Part shown: piece after piece, positions 8,191 to 14,917 of the stretch
How the letters are laid out: every line of letters starts with the position of its first letter
How positions within the stretch are numbered: the first letter of the stretch is position 1
Origin: Gemmatimonadota bacterium
GTDB lineage: Bacteria > Gemmatimonadota > Gemmatimonadetes > Gemmatimonadales > Gemmatimonadaceae
Assembly: GCA_947475795.1 (NCBI GenBank)
Contig: CANJOX010000032.1
Location: 1-14,917 of the forward strand
DNA: 14,917 nucleotides
Direction: 5' to 3'
The notes under the pieces: model-generated
Told to the model about the DNA's origin: nothing
Seen by the model: the letters and a program-made list of their open reading frames with translations, nothing else
The model's database searches: none
Position numbers and translations under genes: made by a program

Positions 8191-8354
8191 AGGGTGTGAT
8201 CTAAGGGTTTCCGGCGGGGGCGGGAAGGGGCGCGGCGAAGTCCTCGCGCGCGCCTCCCATGCGCTCGATGGCGGGGTGTGCGTGGCTGTCCTGTGGCTGC
8301 TATCCTTCCGGTCGTCGACCGCTCAGTCCAATTGCCGCGCCTAACCCCCCGTGC
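8191..8354. promoter_or_regulatory. Divergent intergenic region between the DUF948-like gene and murA
   Basis: These 164 bases separate two divergent starts and must hold promoters for both directions. On the + strand TATCCT (8301-8306) could be a -10 box for murA, but no good -35 is seen at the right distance. Directly after it lies a 13-bp odd palindrome, CGGTCG-T-CGACCG (8309-8321), a possible operator or chance. On the - strand TTAGAT (8203-8198) sits 8 bases before the DUF948-like ATG. No Shine-Dalgarno precedes either start. All promoter calls here are tentative. Confidence 0.35.
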
Positions 8355-9650
8355 ATGTCTGCCGTCCAGTTCGTCGTTGAAGGAGGCCAGCGCCTCAGTG
8401 GGTCCATCCGTCCAGCCGGCAATAAGAATGCCGCGCTCCCGATTGTGGCCGCCACGCTCCTGACCGATCAGCCGGTGCAGTTGCACAACGTGCCGCGCAT
8501 TCGTGATATCGAAACGCTGGTCGAGTTGGTGCGCACCACGGGCGCTGAGTGCGAATGGAACGGACCGAACTCCCTGAGGGTGCACGCGAAAACGGTTCAG
8601 GCCGCCGATCTCGATCCCGGCATGTGCGCACGGATCCGCGCCTCGATCCTGCTGGCCGCACCGTTGCTCGCGCGCTGTGGCACGGTCACGCTGTCACCCC
8701 CCGGTGGCGACGTCATCGGGCGCCGGCGCCTCGACACGCATTTTCATGTGCTGCAGGCCCTTGGTGCAGAGTACGAACTCGGCGAGCGCTTCCGGTTCAC
8801 GGCGGCTCGGCTCACCGGCGCCGACGTCTTTCTCGACGAGCCCAGTGTCACCGCCACCGAGAATGCGCTCATGGCCGCCGTGGCCGCGACGGGGCGCACC
8901 GTGCTCCGGAACGCCGCCAGCGAGCCGCATGTGCAGGATCTCGCGCGCTTTCTCGTGGCGCTCGGGGCACGTATCGACGGCATCGGCTCGAACGTGTACA
9001 CCATCGAAGGCGGCATGACCCTCGGCGGGGCCACCCACGAGATCGGCCCGGATCACATCGAGGTCGGCTCGTTCATCGGACTGGCCGCGGTCACCCGCTC
9101 CACCCTGCGCATCGAACGGGCGGGCGTCGAGCATCTGCGCAGCACGCTGATGGGCTTCGAACGGTTGGGCATCTCCTGCGTGATCGAGGGCGACGACCTC
9201 ATCGTCCCCGCCGAGCAGTCGCGCGTGATCCAAAGTGATCTCGGGGGCCACGTGCCCAAGCTCGAAGATCAACCCTGGCCGGCCTTCCCGGCCGATGTCA
9301 TGTCCATCGCCATCGTAACCGCGACGCAGTGCGAGGGCATGATCCTCATGCACGAAAAGATGTTCGAGTCGCGCCTGTACTTCACGGACAAGCTCGTGAG
9401 CATGGGCGCCCGGATCGTGCTCTGTGACCCGCACCGCGCCATCGTGTCAGGCCCCACGCGCCTGCGTGGCAGCACCGTGGAGTCCCCGGACATTCGCGCC
9501 GGGATGGCGATGTTGCTGGCCGCGCTCTGCGCCGATGGCACCAGCGTGATCAACAACGCGCAGCAGATTGAGCGCGGCTACGAACGGATCGAGCAGCGGT
9601 TGGGCGCGTTGGGCGCCACCATTCGCCGCGTCGAACTCAGCGCGCGCTGA
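8355..9650 (+). CDS. murA: UDP-N-acetylglucosamine 1-carboxyvinyltransferase (Asp-type active site)
   Basis: MurA transfers enolpyruvate from PEP to UDP-GlcNAc, the first committed cytoplasmic step of peptidoglycan synthesis. The 431-residue product has GNKNAALP with Lys24/Asn25 (E. coli Lys22/Asn23), the active-site loop SPPGGDVIGRR, PAFPADVM with Asp314 (E. coli Asp305) and IERGYERIEQRL with Arg407 (E. coli Arg397). The loop residue that is Cys115 in E. coli is Asp119 here (codon 8709-8711), the form known from mycobacteria and Chlamydia that fosfomycin cannot alkylate. The KN pair and the PGG loop separate it from AroA. The start MSAVQFVVEGGQRLSGSIRP was chosen by family alignment; an in-frame ATG at 8259 adds 32 residues without family resemblance. 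No Shine-Dalgarno is visible. pgeF follows after 8 bases, suggesting one transcript for cell-wall precursor synthesis and quality control. Confidence 0.96.
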   Translation: MSAVQFVVEGGQRLSGSIRPAGNKNAALPIVAATLLTDQPVQLHNVPRIRDIETLVELVRTTGAECEWNGPNSLRVHAKTVQAADLDPGMCARIRASILLAAPLLARCGTVTLSPPGGDVIGRRRLDTHFHVLQALGAEYELGERFRFTAARLTGADVFLDEPSVTATENALMAAVAATGRTVLRNAASEPHVQDLARFLVALGARIDGIGSNVYTIEGGMTLGGATHEIGPDHIEVGSFIGLAAVTRSTLRIERAGVEHLRSTLMGFERLGISCVIEGDDLIVPAEQSRVIQSDLGGHVPKLEDQPWPAFPADVMSIAIVTATQCEGMILMHEKMFESRLYFTDKLVSMGARIVLCDPHRAIVSGPTRLRGSTVESPDIRAGMAMLLAALCADGTSVINNAQQIERGYERIEQRLGALGATIRRVELSAR

Positions 9651-9658
9651 ACACGTCG

Positions 9659-10387
9659 ATGATGAACGGCCTCCCCCTCCTCGCCGCGGAATCCATGCCG
9701 GGGATGCCGGCGGGCATCGCCGCCTGGACCACCACGCGGTTGGATGGGTCGTTCGGATTGATGTCCGACGACCCGGTGGTGGCCGTCACGGATCGGTGGA
9801 CTCGCTTGCAGGAGGCGCTGGAGGAGCACGGCGTCGTCCGGCTGGCCACCGCCTCGCAGGTTCACGGCGCGACCGTCGCGACGCACGGCGGCGGTTGGCA
9901 CGGCTGGCTGCGCCAGCGCGGCGTCGACGGGCACATCTCCACGGTGCCGGGGACGGCGCTGGCCGTGACGGTGGCGGACTGCACGCCGGTCTTCATCGCC
10001 CATCCGCGCGGGGCCATCGCCGCCCTCCATGCGGGCTGGCGCGGGACGGCGGCGCGGATTCTCGACGTCGGGCTGGAGGCGCTCGCGTCACTGGGCTTCC
10101 CGGCGGCCGAGTGTGTGGTGCATCTGGGTCCCGCCATCTGTGGCGCCTGTTACGAGGTGGGACCCGAGGTCCTCGCCGCGGTGTATGGTCCCTCGATCAG
10201 CGCGGTCGGGGACGCCAAGGGGCAATTGGACGTCCGGGCCGTGCTTCGGTCGCAGGCGGAAGCCCGGGGGGTTGCCCAGATCTCCTGCAGCGAGGGGTGT
10301 ACCCGCTGCCATCCCGAGCGGTTCTTCAGCCACCGTGGCGGCGATGCCGGACGGCAACTGGGCGTCATTGCGCTGGTGTCATCTTGA
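9659..10387 (+). CDS. pgeF: Peptidoglycan editing factor / YfiH-family multicopper-like zinc protein
   Basis: This 242-residue protein belongs to the YfiH/DUF152 (PF02578) family, annotated as polyphenol oxidase, purine-nucleoside phosphorylase or PgeF. E. coli YfiH edits peptidoglycan precursors by removing L-Ser misincorporated in place of L-Ala. The conserved zinc triad is visible: His69 in SQVHGATV, Cys108 in VTVADCTPVFI and His124 in LHAGWRGT. GPAICGACYEVGPEV (157-171) and the C-terminal CTRCHPERFFSHR block are also family signatures. The length is typical. ATG codons occur in tandem at 9659 and 9662; the first is used here. It lies 8 bases after murA, so the pairing with cell-wall synthesis supports the PgeF role over the older laccase name (inference). 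The stop TGA is embedded in a candidate promoter for the next operon. Confidence 0.92.
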   Translation: MMNGLPLLAAESMPGMPAGIAAWTTTRLDGSFGLMSDDPVVAVTDRWTRLQEALEEHGVVRLATASQVHGATVATHGGGWHGWLRQRGVDGHISTVPGTALAVTVADCTPVFIAHPRGAIAALHAGWRGTAARILDVGLEALASLGFPAAECVVHLGPAICGACYEVGPEVLAAVYGPSISAVGDAKGQLDVRAVLRSQAEARGVAQISCSEGCTRCHPERFFSHRGGDAGRQLGVIALVSS

Positions 10388-10412
10388 CCTTGCCGGTGGT
10401 GGGGCGTAGGTT
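10384..10412 (+). promoter_or_regulatory. Candidate sigma70-type promoter for rimP-nusA-ylxQ-infB
   Basis: TTGACC (10384-10389) and TAGGTT (10407-10412) are separated by exactly 17 bases, the optimal sigma70 spacing. The -35 matches TTGACA at five of six positions. The -10 keeps the three most conserved positions (T, A and final T). The -35 overlaps the pgeF stop codon. Transcription would start near 10419 and give a leader of roughly 120 bases before rimP. Confidence 0.5.
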
Positions 10413-10444
10413 GCTGATCTAGGTAGTACAGCCTTCGTGACTTT

Positions 10445-10467
10445 CGCCCGCCCAGCGCGGGTGGGTG
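10445..10467 (+). other. GC-rich stem-loop in the rimP leader
   Basis: CGCCCGCCC (10445-10453) can pair with GGGTGGGTG (10459-10467) over 9 bp, two of them G-U, around a 5-base loop. It ends exactly where the terminator hairpin begins, so the two would stack or compete with other folds. Role unknown. Confidence 0.5.
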
Positions 10468-10496
10468 AAGTGTGGGGATGGTCCCCACACTTTTTT
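10468..10496 (+). terminator. Intrinsic (rho-independent) terminator
   Basis: A perfect 9-bp stem, GTGTGGGGA (10470-10478) with TCCCCACAC (10482-10490), closes a 3-base TGG loop and is followed directly by six T (10491-10496). Two upstream A residues can pair with the first T residues for an 11-bp stem. It ends the murA-pgeF transcript. If the promoter at 10384-10412 is real, it also lies in the leader of rimP-nusA-infB and could attenuate it. Confidence 0.88.
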
Positions 10497-10529
10497 GTTC
10501 TTGGTAGGCCGAGTTTTTAGGTTTTTACT

Positions 10530-10533
10530 GGAG
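10530..10533 (+). promoter_or_regulatory. rimP: Ribosome binding site deciding the rimP start
   Basis: GGAG at 10530-10533 is 8 bases from the in-frame GTG at 10542 but only 2 bases from the in-frame GTG at 10536. This favours 10542 as the start. Confidence 0.55.
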
Positions 10534-10541
10534 ATGTGCAG

Positions 10542-11009
10542 GTGGGCGAGAGCGTCGAACCCATTGTCGCACAAGAGCTTGATACGCTGGGCTTTGATCT
10601 GGTCGAATTGCGCCGTGGGGGGTCTCGGACCCGCCCGGTGCTCGAGATCCGGATCGACCGGCGCGACGGCACAAAGGTGACGATCGAAGACTGTGCTCGT
10701 GCGTCCCGCGCGCTGGAAGCGCGCTTGGAGGCGCAGGCATTGGTCGGTGAGCAGTATGTATTGGAAGTGTCTTCGCCCGGTGCAGACCGGCCGTTGCGAT
10801 CAGCTGCCGATTGGCGCCGCTTCGTCGGGCGCCGGGCAACCGTGACGAGCGGGGCGCTGGCGGGGGGCAAACAGGAAGTCGAGATCCTTGCGCTCGATGG
10901 CGAGGAAGGCGCTGAAGTCGCGCTTGTGCGTGATCCGAAGGGGCGGGAGTTTCAACTCCCGCTGGTCGAGGTCACGCAGGCGCGATTGGCGTTTCACTGG
11001 AAACGATAG
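10542..11009 (+). CDS. rimP: Ribosome maturation factor RimP
   Basis: RimP binds the free 30S subunit precursor and is needed for its late maturation. The 155-residue protein has the two-domain family layout: an N-terminal alpha/beta domain (about 1-75, with LGFDLVELR and EIRIDR...VTIEDCARASRALE) and a C-terminal SH3-like barrel. The barrel opens with the hallmark VSSPGADRPL (76-85), followed by FVGRRATV and a final LVEVTQARLAFHWK. The start is GTG at 10542 on ribosome-site spacing; GTG at 10536 would add two residues. It is the first gene of the operon after a terminator-like leader, and nusA follows after 9 bases. The size is normal and nothing is disrupted. Confidence 0.93.
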   Translation: MGESVEPIVAQELDTLGFDLVELRRGGSRTRPVLEIRIDRRDGTKVTIEDCARASRALEARLEAQALVGEQYVLEVSSPGADRPLRSAADWRRFVGRRATVTSGALAGGKQEVEILALDGEEGAEVALVRDPKGREFQLPLVEVTQARLAFHWKR

Positions 11010-11018
11010 GGGAGACGG

Positions 11019-12335
11019 ATGGCCGGATCGGCGGAGATTCTCGCAGCGTTCCGTGAACTGTCGAATTTGAAGCAGATCACGCGCGAGGAGCTGCACGGGC
11101 TTCTCCAGGACGGCATTCACGCCGCTCTGGCCAAGAAGCACGGGGCCAACGTGCAGGCTGAGGTCGAGATCAACGAGGAGAAGGGCGCTATCCGCATCGT
11201 GCTGCTCAAGACGGTGGTGGAGGAAGTGACCGAACCTGCTCGTGAGGTCCCCCTCGAAGAAGCACGGTTTATGGATCCCGAATTCCAGATCGGCGACGTG
11301 ATGGAAATCGAGGTCGACTTCAACGAGTTCGGGCGCACGGCCGTGCAAGCGGCCAAGCAGCGCATCGTGCAGCGCGTCCGCGAGGGCGAGCGCACCCGGA
11401 TCCGCGACGAGTTCGCCGGCCGGGTGGGCGATCTGCTCTCCGGTGATGTCCAGCAGATCGAGCGCGGCAAGCTGGTGATCATGCTCAACAAGTTCCGGGA
11501 AGCGGAAGCCATCATTCCGTACCGTGAGCAGAATCATCGGGAGCACTATCATCAGGGCGAACCGGTGCGGGCCGTCCTCAAGCGCGTGGAAGACACGCCC
11601 AAGGGACCGCGACTGATTCTCAGCCGCTCCGACGCACTGTTCGTGCAGGCGCTCTTCAAGCTCGAAGTGCCCGAGATCCAGCAGGGGATCGTCGAGATCA
11701 AGGCGGCGGCCCGCGAAGTGGGGAGCCGCACCAAGATCGCCGTCACCTCACGTGACGACGCGGTCGATCCGGTCGGCGCCTGCGTCGGCCTCAAGGGCGC
11801 GCGCGTTCAGGCGGTCGTCAACGAGTTGGGCGGCGAGCGCATCGATATCGTGCCCTGGTCGCCGGACCCGGAGCGGTTTGCCAAGCTCGCGCTCGCGCCG
11901 GCCAAGGTGGCCCGGGTGTTCTCGGATTCGGCGTCACGCACCATTCAGGCGGTGGTCGACGAAGACCAGCTGTCGCTCGCGATCGGCCGGAACGGCCAGA
12001 ACGTGCGACTGGCCTCCGAATTGACGGGCTGGAAGATCGATCTCTACTCGAGCCGGGAATGGATCGAGAAGGGTGGCGAAGGGCCGCTGTTCCAGCCGCT
12101 GCCGGAAGAAGAAGCGGCAGACATCCCGTTGAACGAGCTCGAAGGGCTCGAAATCGGCACGGTCGCCGTGCTGGCCGAAGCCGGATATCACACCCTGAAC
12201 GATATCTTCGATCTCAATCGGGACGATCTCTTGCGCTTGCCCGGCATCGCTCCCGAAGAGGCGGATCGTATCATCGCCCTCATCGACGAGCTCACGATGG
12301 AAGACGACGCGGACGCGGGGAACACGAACGCGTGA
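11019..12335 (+). CDS. nusA: Transcription termination/antitermination factor NusA
   Basis: NusA rides on RNA polymerase and modulates pausing, termination and antitermination, including on rRNA operons. The 438-residue protein shows an N-terminal polymerase-binding domain (about 1-130), an S1 domain (about 134-200, with [16 protein letters not shown]) and two KH domains (about 204-345). The KH domains include [20 protein letters not shown] and the GxxG element [12 protein letters not shown]. After KH2 comes an acidic linker and one C-terminal helix-hairpin-helix module (about 370-425, [20 protein letters not shown] and [15 protein letters not shown]). This is similar to one of the two acidic repeats of E. 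coli NusA; Firmicute NusA lacks it. The ATG has AGGGGAG (11008-11014) four bases upstream. Its stop overlaps the GTG start of the L7Ae-like gene by 4 bp. Confidence 0.97.
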   Translation: MAGSAEILAAFRELSNLKQITREELHGLLQDGIHAALAKKHGANVQAEVEINEEKGAIRIVLLKTVVEEVTEPAREVPLEEARFMDPEFQIGDVMEIEVDFNEFGRTAVQAAKQRIVQRVREGERTRIRDEFAGRVGDLLSGDVQQIERGKLVIMLNKFREAEAIIPYREQNHREHYHQGEPVRAVLKRVEDTPKGPRLILSRSDALFVQALFKLEVPEIQQGIVEIKAAAREVGSRTKIAVTSRDDAVDPVGACVGLKGARVQAVVNELGGERIDIVPWSPDPERFAKLALAPAKVARVFSDSASRTIQAVVDEDQLSLAIGRNGQNVRLASELTGWKIDLYSSREWIEKGGEGPLFQPLPEEEAADIPLNELEGLEIGTVAVLAEAGYHTLNDIFDLNRDDLLRLPGIAPEEADRIIALIDELTMEDDADAGNTNA

Positions 12336-12712
12336 CGGAGTTGGATCGCGCGCTCCCCACGCTCGACGACACGGTGCGCCGAAAGGTGCTCGGACTGGTC
12401 GGGCTCGGTGCGCGCGGTCGCCTCATCGTGGTCGGCGCGGAACGCGTCGCCATCGAAGCTGGCAAAGGAAAGGTGGTACTGGCGATCGTCGCGAGTGATG
12501 TCTCGCGGCATTCGCTCGAGAAGGTCGTGCCGGTCCTTCGGGCCCGGCGCATCGAAACGTTGGAGTGGCCGACTGCGGCCGAGCTGGGCGGTGCGGTCGG
12601 GCGTGAGACGACTGCAGCGATCGGGATCGTAGATCAAGCGCTGGCGCGCGGTATCCGTGGCGCCGTGGCCGGGGCAACCCCGGCGGGCGACGCGACGCGC
12701 GTTTCGCGTTAG
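12332..12712 (+). CDS. ylxQ: L7Ae/L30e-family RNA-binding protein (YlxQ-like)
   Basis: This 126-residue protein belongs to the L7Ae/L30e/S12e RNA-binding family, whose members recognise kink-turn RNA; YlxQ is thought to associate with the ribosome. The family pattern is visible: RKVLGLVGLGARGRLIVVG, then a Val/Ile-rich strand KVVLAIVASDVS, then a LGGAVGRETTAAIGIVD block matching the eubacterial ELG-AIGK segment. The start is GTG in a 4-bp GTGA overlap with the nusA stop, and GGGGAA at 12317-12322 is 9 bases upstream. Extending the frame upstream would run into nusA with arginine-rich shadow sequence. Position between nusA and infB supports the call. The YlxR (DUF448) gene that normally sits before it is absent, and no YlxR domain is fused. 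A 7-bp GC hairpin (12668-12684) lies near its 3' end. Confidence 0.85.
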   Translation: MTELDRALPTLDDTVRRKVLGLVGLGARGRLIVVGAERVAIEAGKGKVVLAIVASDVSRHSLEKVVPVLRARRIETLEWPTAAELGGAVGRETTAAIGIVDQALARGIRGAVAGATPAGDATRVSR

Positions 12713-12716
12713 GAGG
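12711..12716 (+). promoter_or_regulatory. infB: Strong Shine-Dalgarno deciding the infB TTG start
   Basis: AGGAGG overlaps the ylxQ TAG stop and lies 5 bases before TTG at 12722. It is the best Shine-Dalgarno seen in the window and supports the rare start codon. Confidence 0.85.
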
Positions 12717-12721
12717 ACGGG

Positions 12722-14917
12722 TTGAGCAAGCTTCGTGTGCATGACATGGCGGGTGAGTTCGGCATCTCGGCTGACGAGGTGATCGGGCTGCTGCGCCAGA
12801 TGGACGTTCCGGTCCGCAGCCATTTGTCGCTGCTGACCGACGATCAGGTTTCCCGCATCCGCGCCCGCTGGGAGCGCGAGAAGCGCGTGCGCGCCGAAAA
12901 GGCGCAGCCCGCCCCGGCGGCCGCCCCGCGGCGCCGTCGTACCGGTGCCGCAGCGGCGGCCGATACGCCGGTCGCCCCTGTGGAGACCGAAGCGCCGGCA
13001 CCCGCCGTTCGCCGCCGCCGCGCGGCGGACGTCGATGCCCACGCGGGAGATGAACACGAACACGAGCACGAGGTCGAGACGGCGCCGGCTCCGGTCGAAG
13101 CGCCCCGGGCCCCCGTGATCCCCGACATCGTGGCCGTGCCCGTCGCCGTGCCCGTCGCGTCGGTGACGCCGCCGCCCACGGCTCAGGCGCCGGTCGAAAT
13201 CGCACCGGTCGCAGCACCTGTGGTACGCCCGTCGGAACCGACCGTCGAGCCCGCCGTGGTTCGCCCCGTCATCGAGCACGTCGCGCCGGCACCGGTGGTC
13301 CCGCCGGTGGTGCGTGACGTCGTCGAAGCGCCTCGGTCGGCGCCGCCCGTCGCGCGACCTGTCGTCGCCTCGGAACCCGTTGCGCCGGTCGCCGTCGCCC
13401 CGGTCGCCGTTGCGCCGGTCGCCGTCGCGCCGGTCACCGCGCCGGCTGCTGTGCCAGCCGTGACGGCCACGCCGTCGGCCATCGTGCCGGCCGCGGCCAC
13501 GCCGGTGCCGCCGATTACGCTGCCCGCAGATCGTCCGCGCCCACGTCCCGTGGTGCCTGGGGCCCCGCGCCCCGGTCGCATGGGTGGTGCGCCCAACTTT
13601 GGCGGCGCCCGTCCCATTGCCTCTGCCGCCCCCGGCGGTGGCCTCGGTCAGGGTCAGCGTCGCGATGATCGTCGTCCGGGCGGTCCGCAGGGTGGCCCCG
13701 GTGGCCAGCCTGGACAGGGCGGCCAGCAGGGGAGCCAGCAGCCGCAGGGTGGCGGCATGGCGGCCAGTGCCCAGAGCCAGCAGCGTCGGGGCAAAAAGGG
13801 CAAGCGCGGTGCGGTCGACCAGGAAGCCGTCTCCGCCAACATCACGAAGACGATGACCGCCATGCGCGGCGCGCCCACGCGCGGCCGTGGTGGACGCCGG
13901 TTCGGCGCCGACATGCGCGCCGAGATGGAAGAGCAGCGCGTCGCCGCGGCGGAGAAAGAACGCAAAACCGTCCGCGTCAACGAATTCATCACCGTGTCCG
14001 AGCTCGCCCAGATCCTCGGCGTCTCGGCCACGCAGATCGTCGGCTTCGCGTTCAAGACGCTGGGCCTCATGGTCACGATCAATCAGCGGCTCGACTTCGA
14101 TCAGATCGAACTCATCGCTGGTGAGTTCGGCTTCCAGGCCGTCAAGGAAAGCGACTACGCCGCCGATCTGCAGGAAGAGCAGGTCGCGGACGCGCCGGAA
14201 GACCTCCGGCCGCGACCGCCCGTCGTCACCATCATGGGTCACGTCGACCACGGTAAGACGTCGCTGCTCGACTACATCCGCAAGGCCAATGTGGTCGCGG
14301 GCGAAGCCGGCGGCATCACCCAGCACATCGGCGCCTATCACGTGGAGGTCGCCAACAAGCGCACCATCACGTTCCTCGATACCCCCGGCCACGAAGCGTT
14401 TACCGCGATGCGTGCCCGTGGTGCGCAGGTCACCGACATCGTCGTCATCGTGATTGCCGCCGACGACCAGGTGATGCCGCAAACCGTCGAAGCGATCTCG
14501 CATGCGAAGAGCGCCGGCGTGCCCATCATCATCGCCATCAATAAGGTCGATCTTCCCACGGCGCAGATCGCCAAGGTGAAGCAGGACCTGCTGCAGCACG
14601 AAGTCGTCCTCGAAGACTTCGGCGGAACGGTGCTGCATTCCGAGATCTCGGCCAAGAAGGGAACCGGCGTCGACGAACTGCTCGATCAGATCCTCCTGCA
14701 GGCGGACATTCTTGAGCTCAAGGCCAATCCGTCGCGTCGCGCGGTTGGGTCGGTGGTCGAAGCACAGCTCGACCAGGGCAAGGGACCGGTTGCAACCGTC
14801 CTCGTGCAGAACGGCACGCTCAAGGTCGGCGACGATTACATCTGCGGCATCTACTCCGGCCGCGTGCGCGCCATGCTCGACGAGCGTGGCAAGCCCGTGA
14901 AGTCGGCGGGCCCCGCC
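12722..14917 (+). CDS. infB: Translation initiation factor IF-2 (3' end outside window)
   Basis: IF-2 is the GTPase that brings fMet-tRNA to the 30S subunit and promotes subunit joining. The frame is open for 732 codons to the window edge, so domain III and the fMet-tRNA-binding C-terminus are missing. The start is TTG, justified by AGGAGG upstream and the family N-terminus [14 protein letters not shown]. Residues 1-58 are an IF2_N module. Residues 59-280 are Pro/Ala/Val-rich, with a His-Glu patch (HEHEHE) and four VAPVA-type repeats (220-239). Residues 280-365 are Gly/Gln/Arg-rich. A second IF2_N-like module begins at about 417 ([17 protein letters not shown]). The G domain shows G1 GHVDHGKT (506-513), G2 Thr533 in [11 protein letters not shown]3 DTPGHEAF (553-560) and G4 NKVD (607-610), and runs into domain II. 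The disordered N-terminal stretch is long compared with E. coli. Last gene seen of the rimP operon. Confidence 0.97.
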   Translation, partial: MSKLRVHDMAGEFGISADEVIGLLRQMDVPVRSHLSLLTDDQVSRIRARWEREKRVRAEKAQPAPAAAPRRRRTGAAAAADTPVAPVETEAPAPAVRRRRAADVDAHAGDEHEHEHEVETAPAPVEAPRAPVIPDIVAVPVAVPVASVTPPPTAQAPVEIAPVAAPVVRPSEPTVEPAVVRPVIEHVAPAPVVPPVVRDVVEAPRSAPPVARPVVASEPVAPVAVAPVAVAPVAVAPVTAPAAVPAVTATPSAIVPAAATPVPPITLPADRPRPRPVVPGAPRPGRMGGAPNFGGARPIASAAPGGGLGQGQRRDDRRPGGPQGGPGGQPGQGGQQGSQQPQGGGMAASAQSQQRRGKKGKRGAVDQEAVSANITKTMTAMRGAPTRGRGGRRFGADMRAEMEEQRVAAAEKERKTVRVNEFITVSELAQILGVSATQIVGFAFKTLGLMVTINQRLDFDQIELIAGEFGFQAVKESDYAADLQEEQVADAPEDLRPRPPVVTIMGHVDHGKTSLLDYIRKANVVAGEAGGITQHIGAYHVEVANKRTITFLDTPGHEAFTAMRARGAQVTDIVVIVIAADDQVMPQTVEAISHAKSAGVPIIIAINKVDLPTAQIAKVKQDLLQHEVVLEDFGGTVLHSEISAKKGTGVDELLDQILLQADILELKANPSRRAVGSVVEAQLDQGKGPVATVLVQNGTLKVGDDYICGIYSGRVRAMLDERGKPVKSAGPA
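13379..13438 (+). repeat. infB: Four tandem 15-bp repeats encoding VAPVA in infB
   Basis: Four near-identical 15-mers (13379-13393, 13394-13408, 13409-13423, 13424-13438) encode VAPVA three times and VAPVT once. Units 1 and 3 are identical; the others differ at one to three bases. They lie in the low-complexity part of IF-2 and could vary in number by slippage. Confidence 0.85.

Noticed and set aside
7127..8344. 405-codon + strand frame opposite the phospholipase-like and DUF948-like genes
   Set aside because: The composition is Arg/Ser/Ala/Pro-rich without domains, whereas the - strand frames give a signal peptide, metal ligands and a membrane span.
8259..8354. Upstream ATG extension of murA
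   Set aside because: The 32 extra residues (Cys/Pro-rich) have no MurA counterpart, and the family N-terminus begins at 8355.
10413..10500. tRNA or small RNA gene ahead of rimP, as with metY in E. coli
   Set aside because: No cloverleaf, T-loop or CCA end could be built; the region folds into two adjacent hairpins, the second being a terminator.
12059..12331. N-terminal extension of the L7Ae-like gene into nusA
   Set aside because: The sequence is an Arg/Gly/His-rich shadow of nusA; the GTG at 12332 gives a normal family-sized protein.
12188..14638. 816-codon open frame on the - strand opposite ylxQ and infB
   Set aside because: The product is His/Arg/Asp/Gly-rich with no domain pattern. 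It is the antisense shadow of infB in GC-rich DNA, and infB has unmistakable GTPase motifs.
1..14917. CRISPR arrays, insertion sequences, integrase sites, rRNA
   Set aside because: No regularly spaced repeats, transposase motifs, terminal inverted repeats or rRNA-like sequence were seen; coding density is nearly complete.

Overview
This is a GC-rich, tightly packed bacterial chromosome segment of core housekeeping genes, with no sign of a mobile element. GatCAB, PcrA, MurA, PgeF and the rimP-nusA-L7Ae-infB block, together with heavy GTG/TTG start use and a very long Pro/Ala/Val-rich IF2 N-terminus, fit a high-GC diderm. The gene order resembles Gemmatimonadota, but that taxon is an inference; no rRNA or species marker is present.

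Positions 1-6712 (+ strand) hold a five-gene chain: the 3' part of a membrane sensor histidine kinase, pcrA/uvrD helicase, gatC, gatA and gatB. Every junction is a 4-bp ATGA overlap or a direct stop/start abutment, which suggests one transcript with coupled translation. GatCAB is the amidotransferase that makes Gln-tRNA(Gln) and/or Asn-tRNA(Asn) from mischarged precursors.

Positions 6681-8190 (- strand) hold a two-gene accessory operon. A DUF948-like membrane-anchored helical protein is followed, with a 20-bp overlap, by a secreted zinc-dependent phospholipase C-type protein. The phospholipase gene runs convergently into gatB with a 32-bp overlap. Positions 8191-8354 form a short divergent promoter region.

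Positions 8355-10387 (+) hold murA (first committed step of peptidoglycan synthesis) and pgeF (peptidoglycan precursor editing). MurA carries Asp where most bacteria have the fosfomycin-reactive Cys, so intrinsic fosfomycin tolerance is predicted.

Positions 10384-10541 hold a candidate sigma70 promoter overlapping the pgeF stop, a GC-rich hairpin, and a strong intrinsic terminator that could also act as an attenuator for the next operon.

Positions 10542-14917 (+) hold rimP, nusA, an L7Ae-like gene (ylxQ) and infB (cut off by the window end). This is the conserved ribosome-maturation, transcription-elongation and translation-initiation operon. The usual ylxR between nusA and ylxQ is absent. 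Nothing here looks like a clearly new system. The most interesting points are the Asp-type MurA, the uncharacterised phospholipase/DUF948 pair, and the terminator in the rimP leader.
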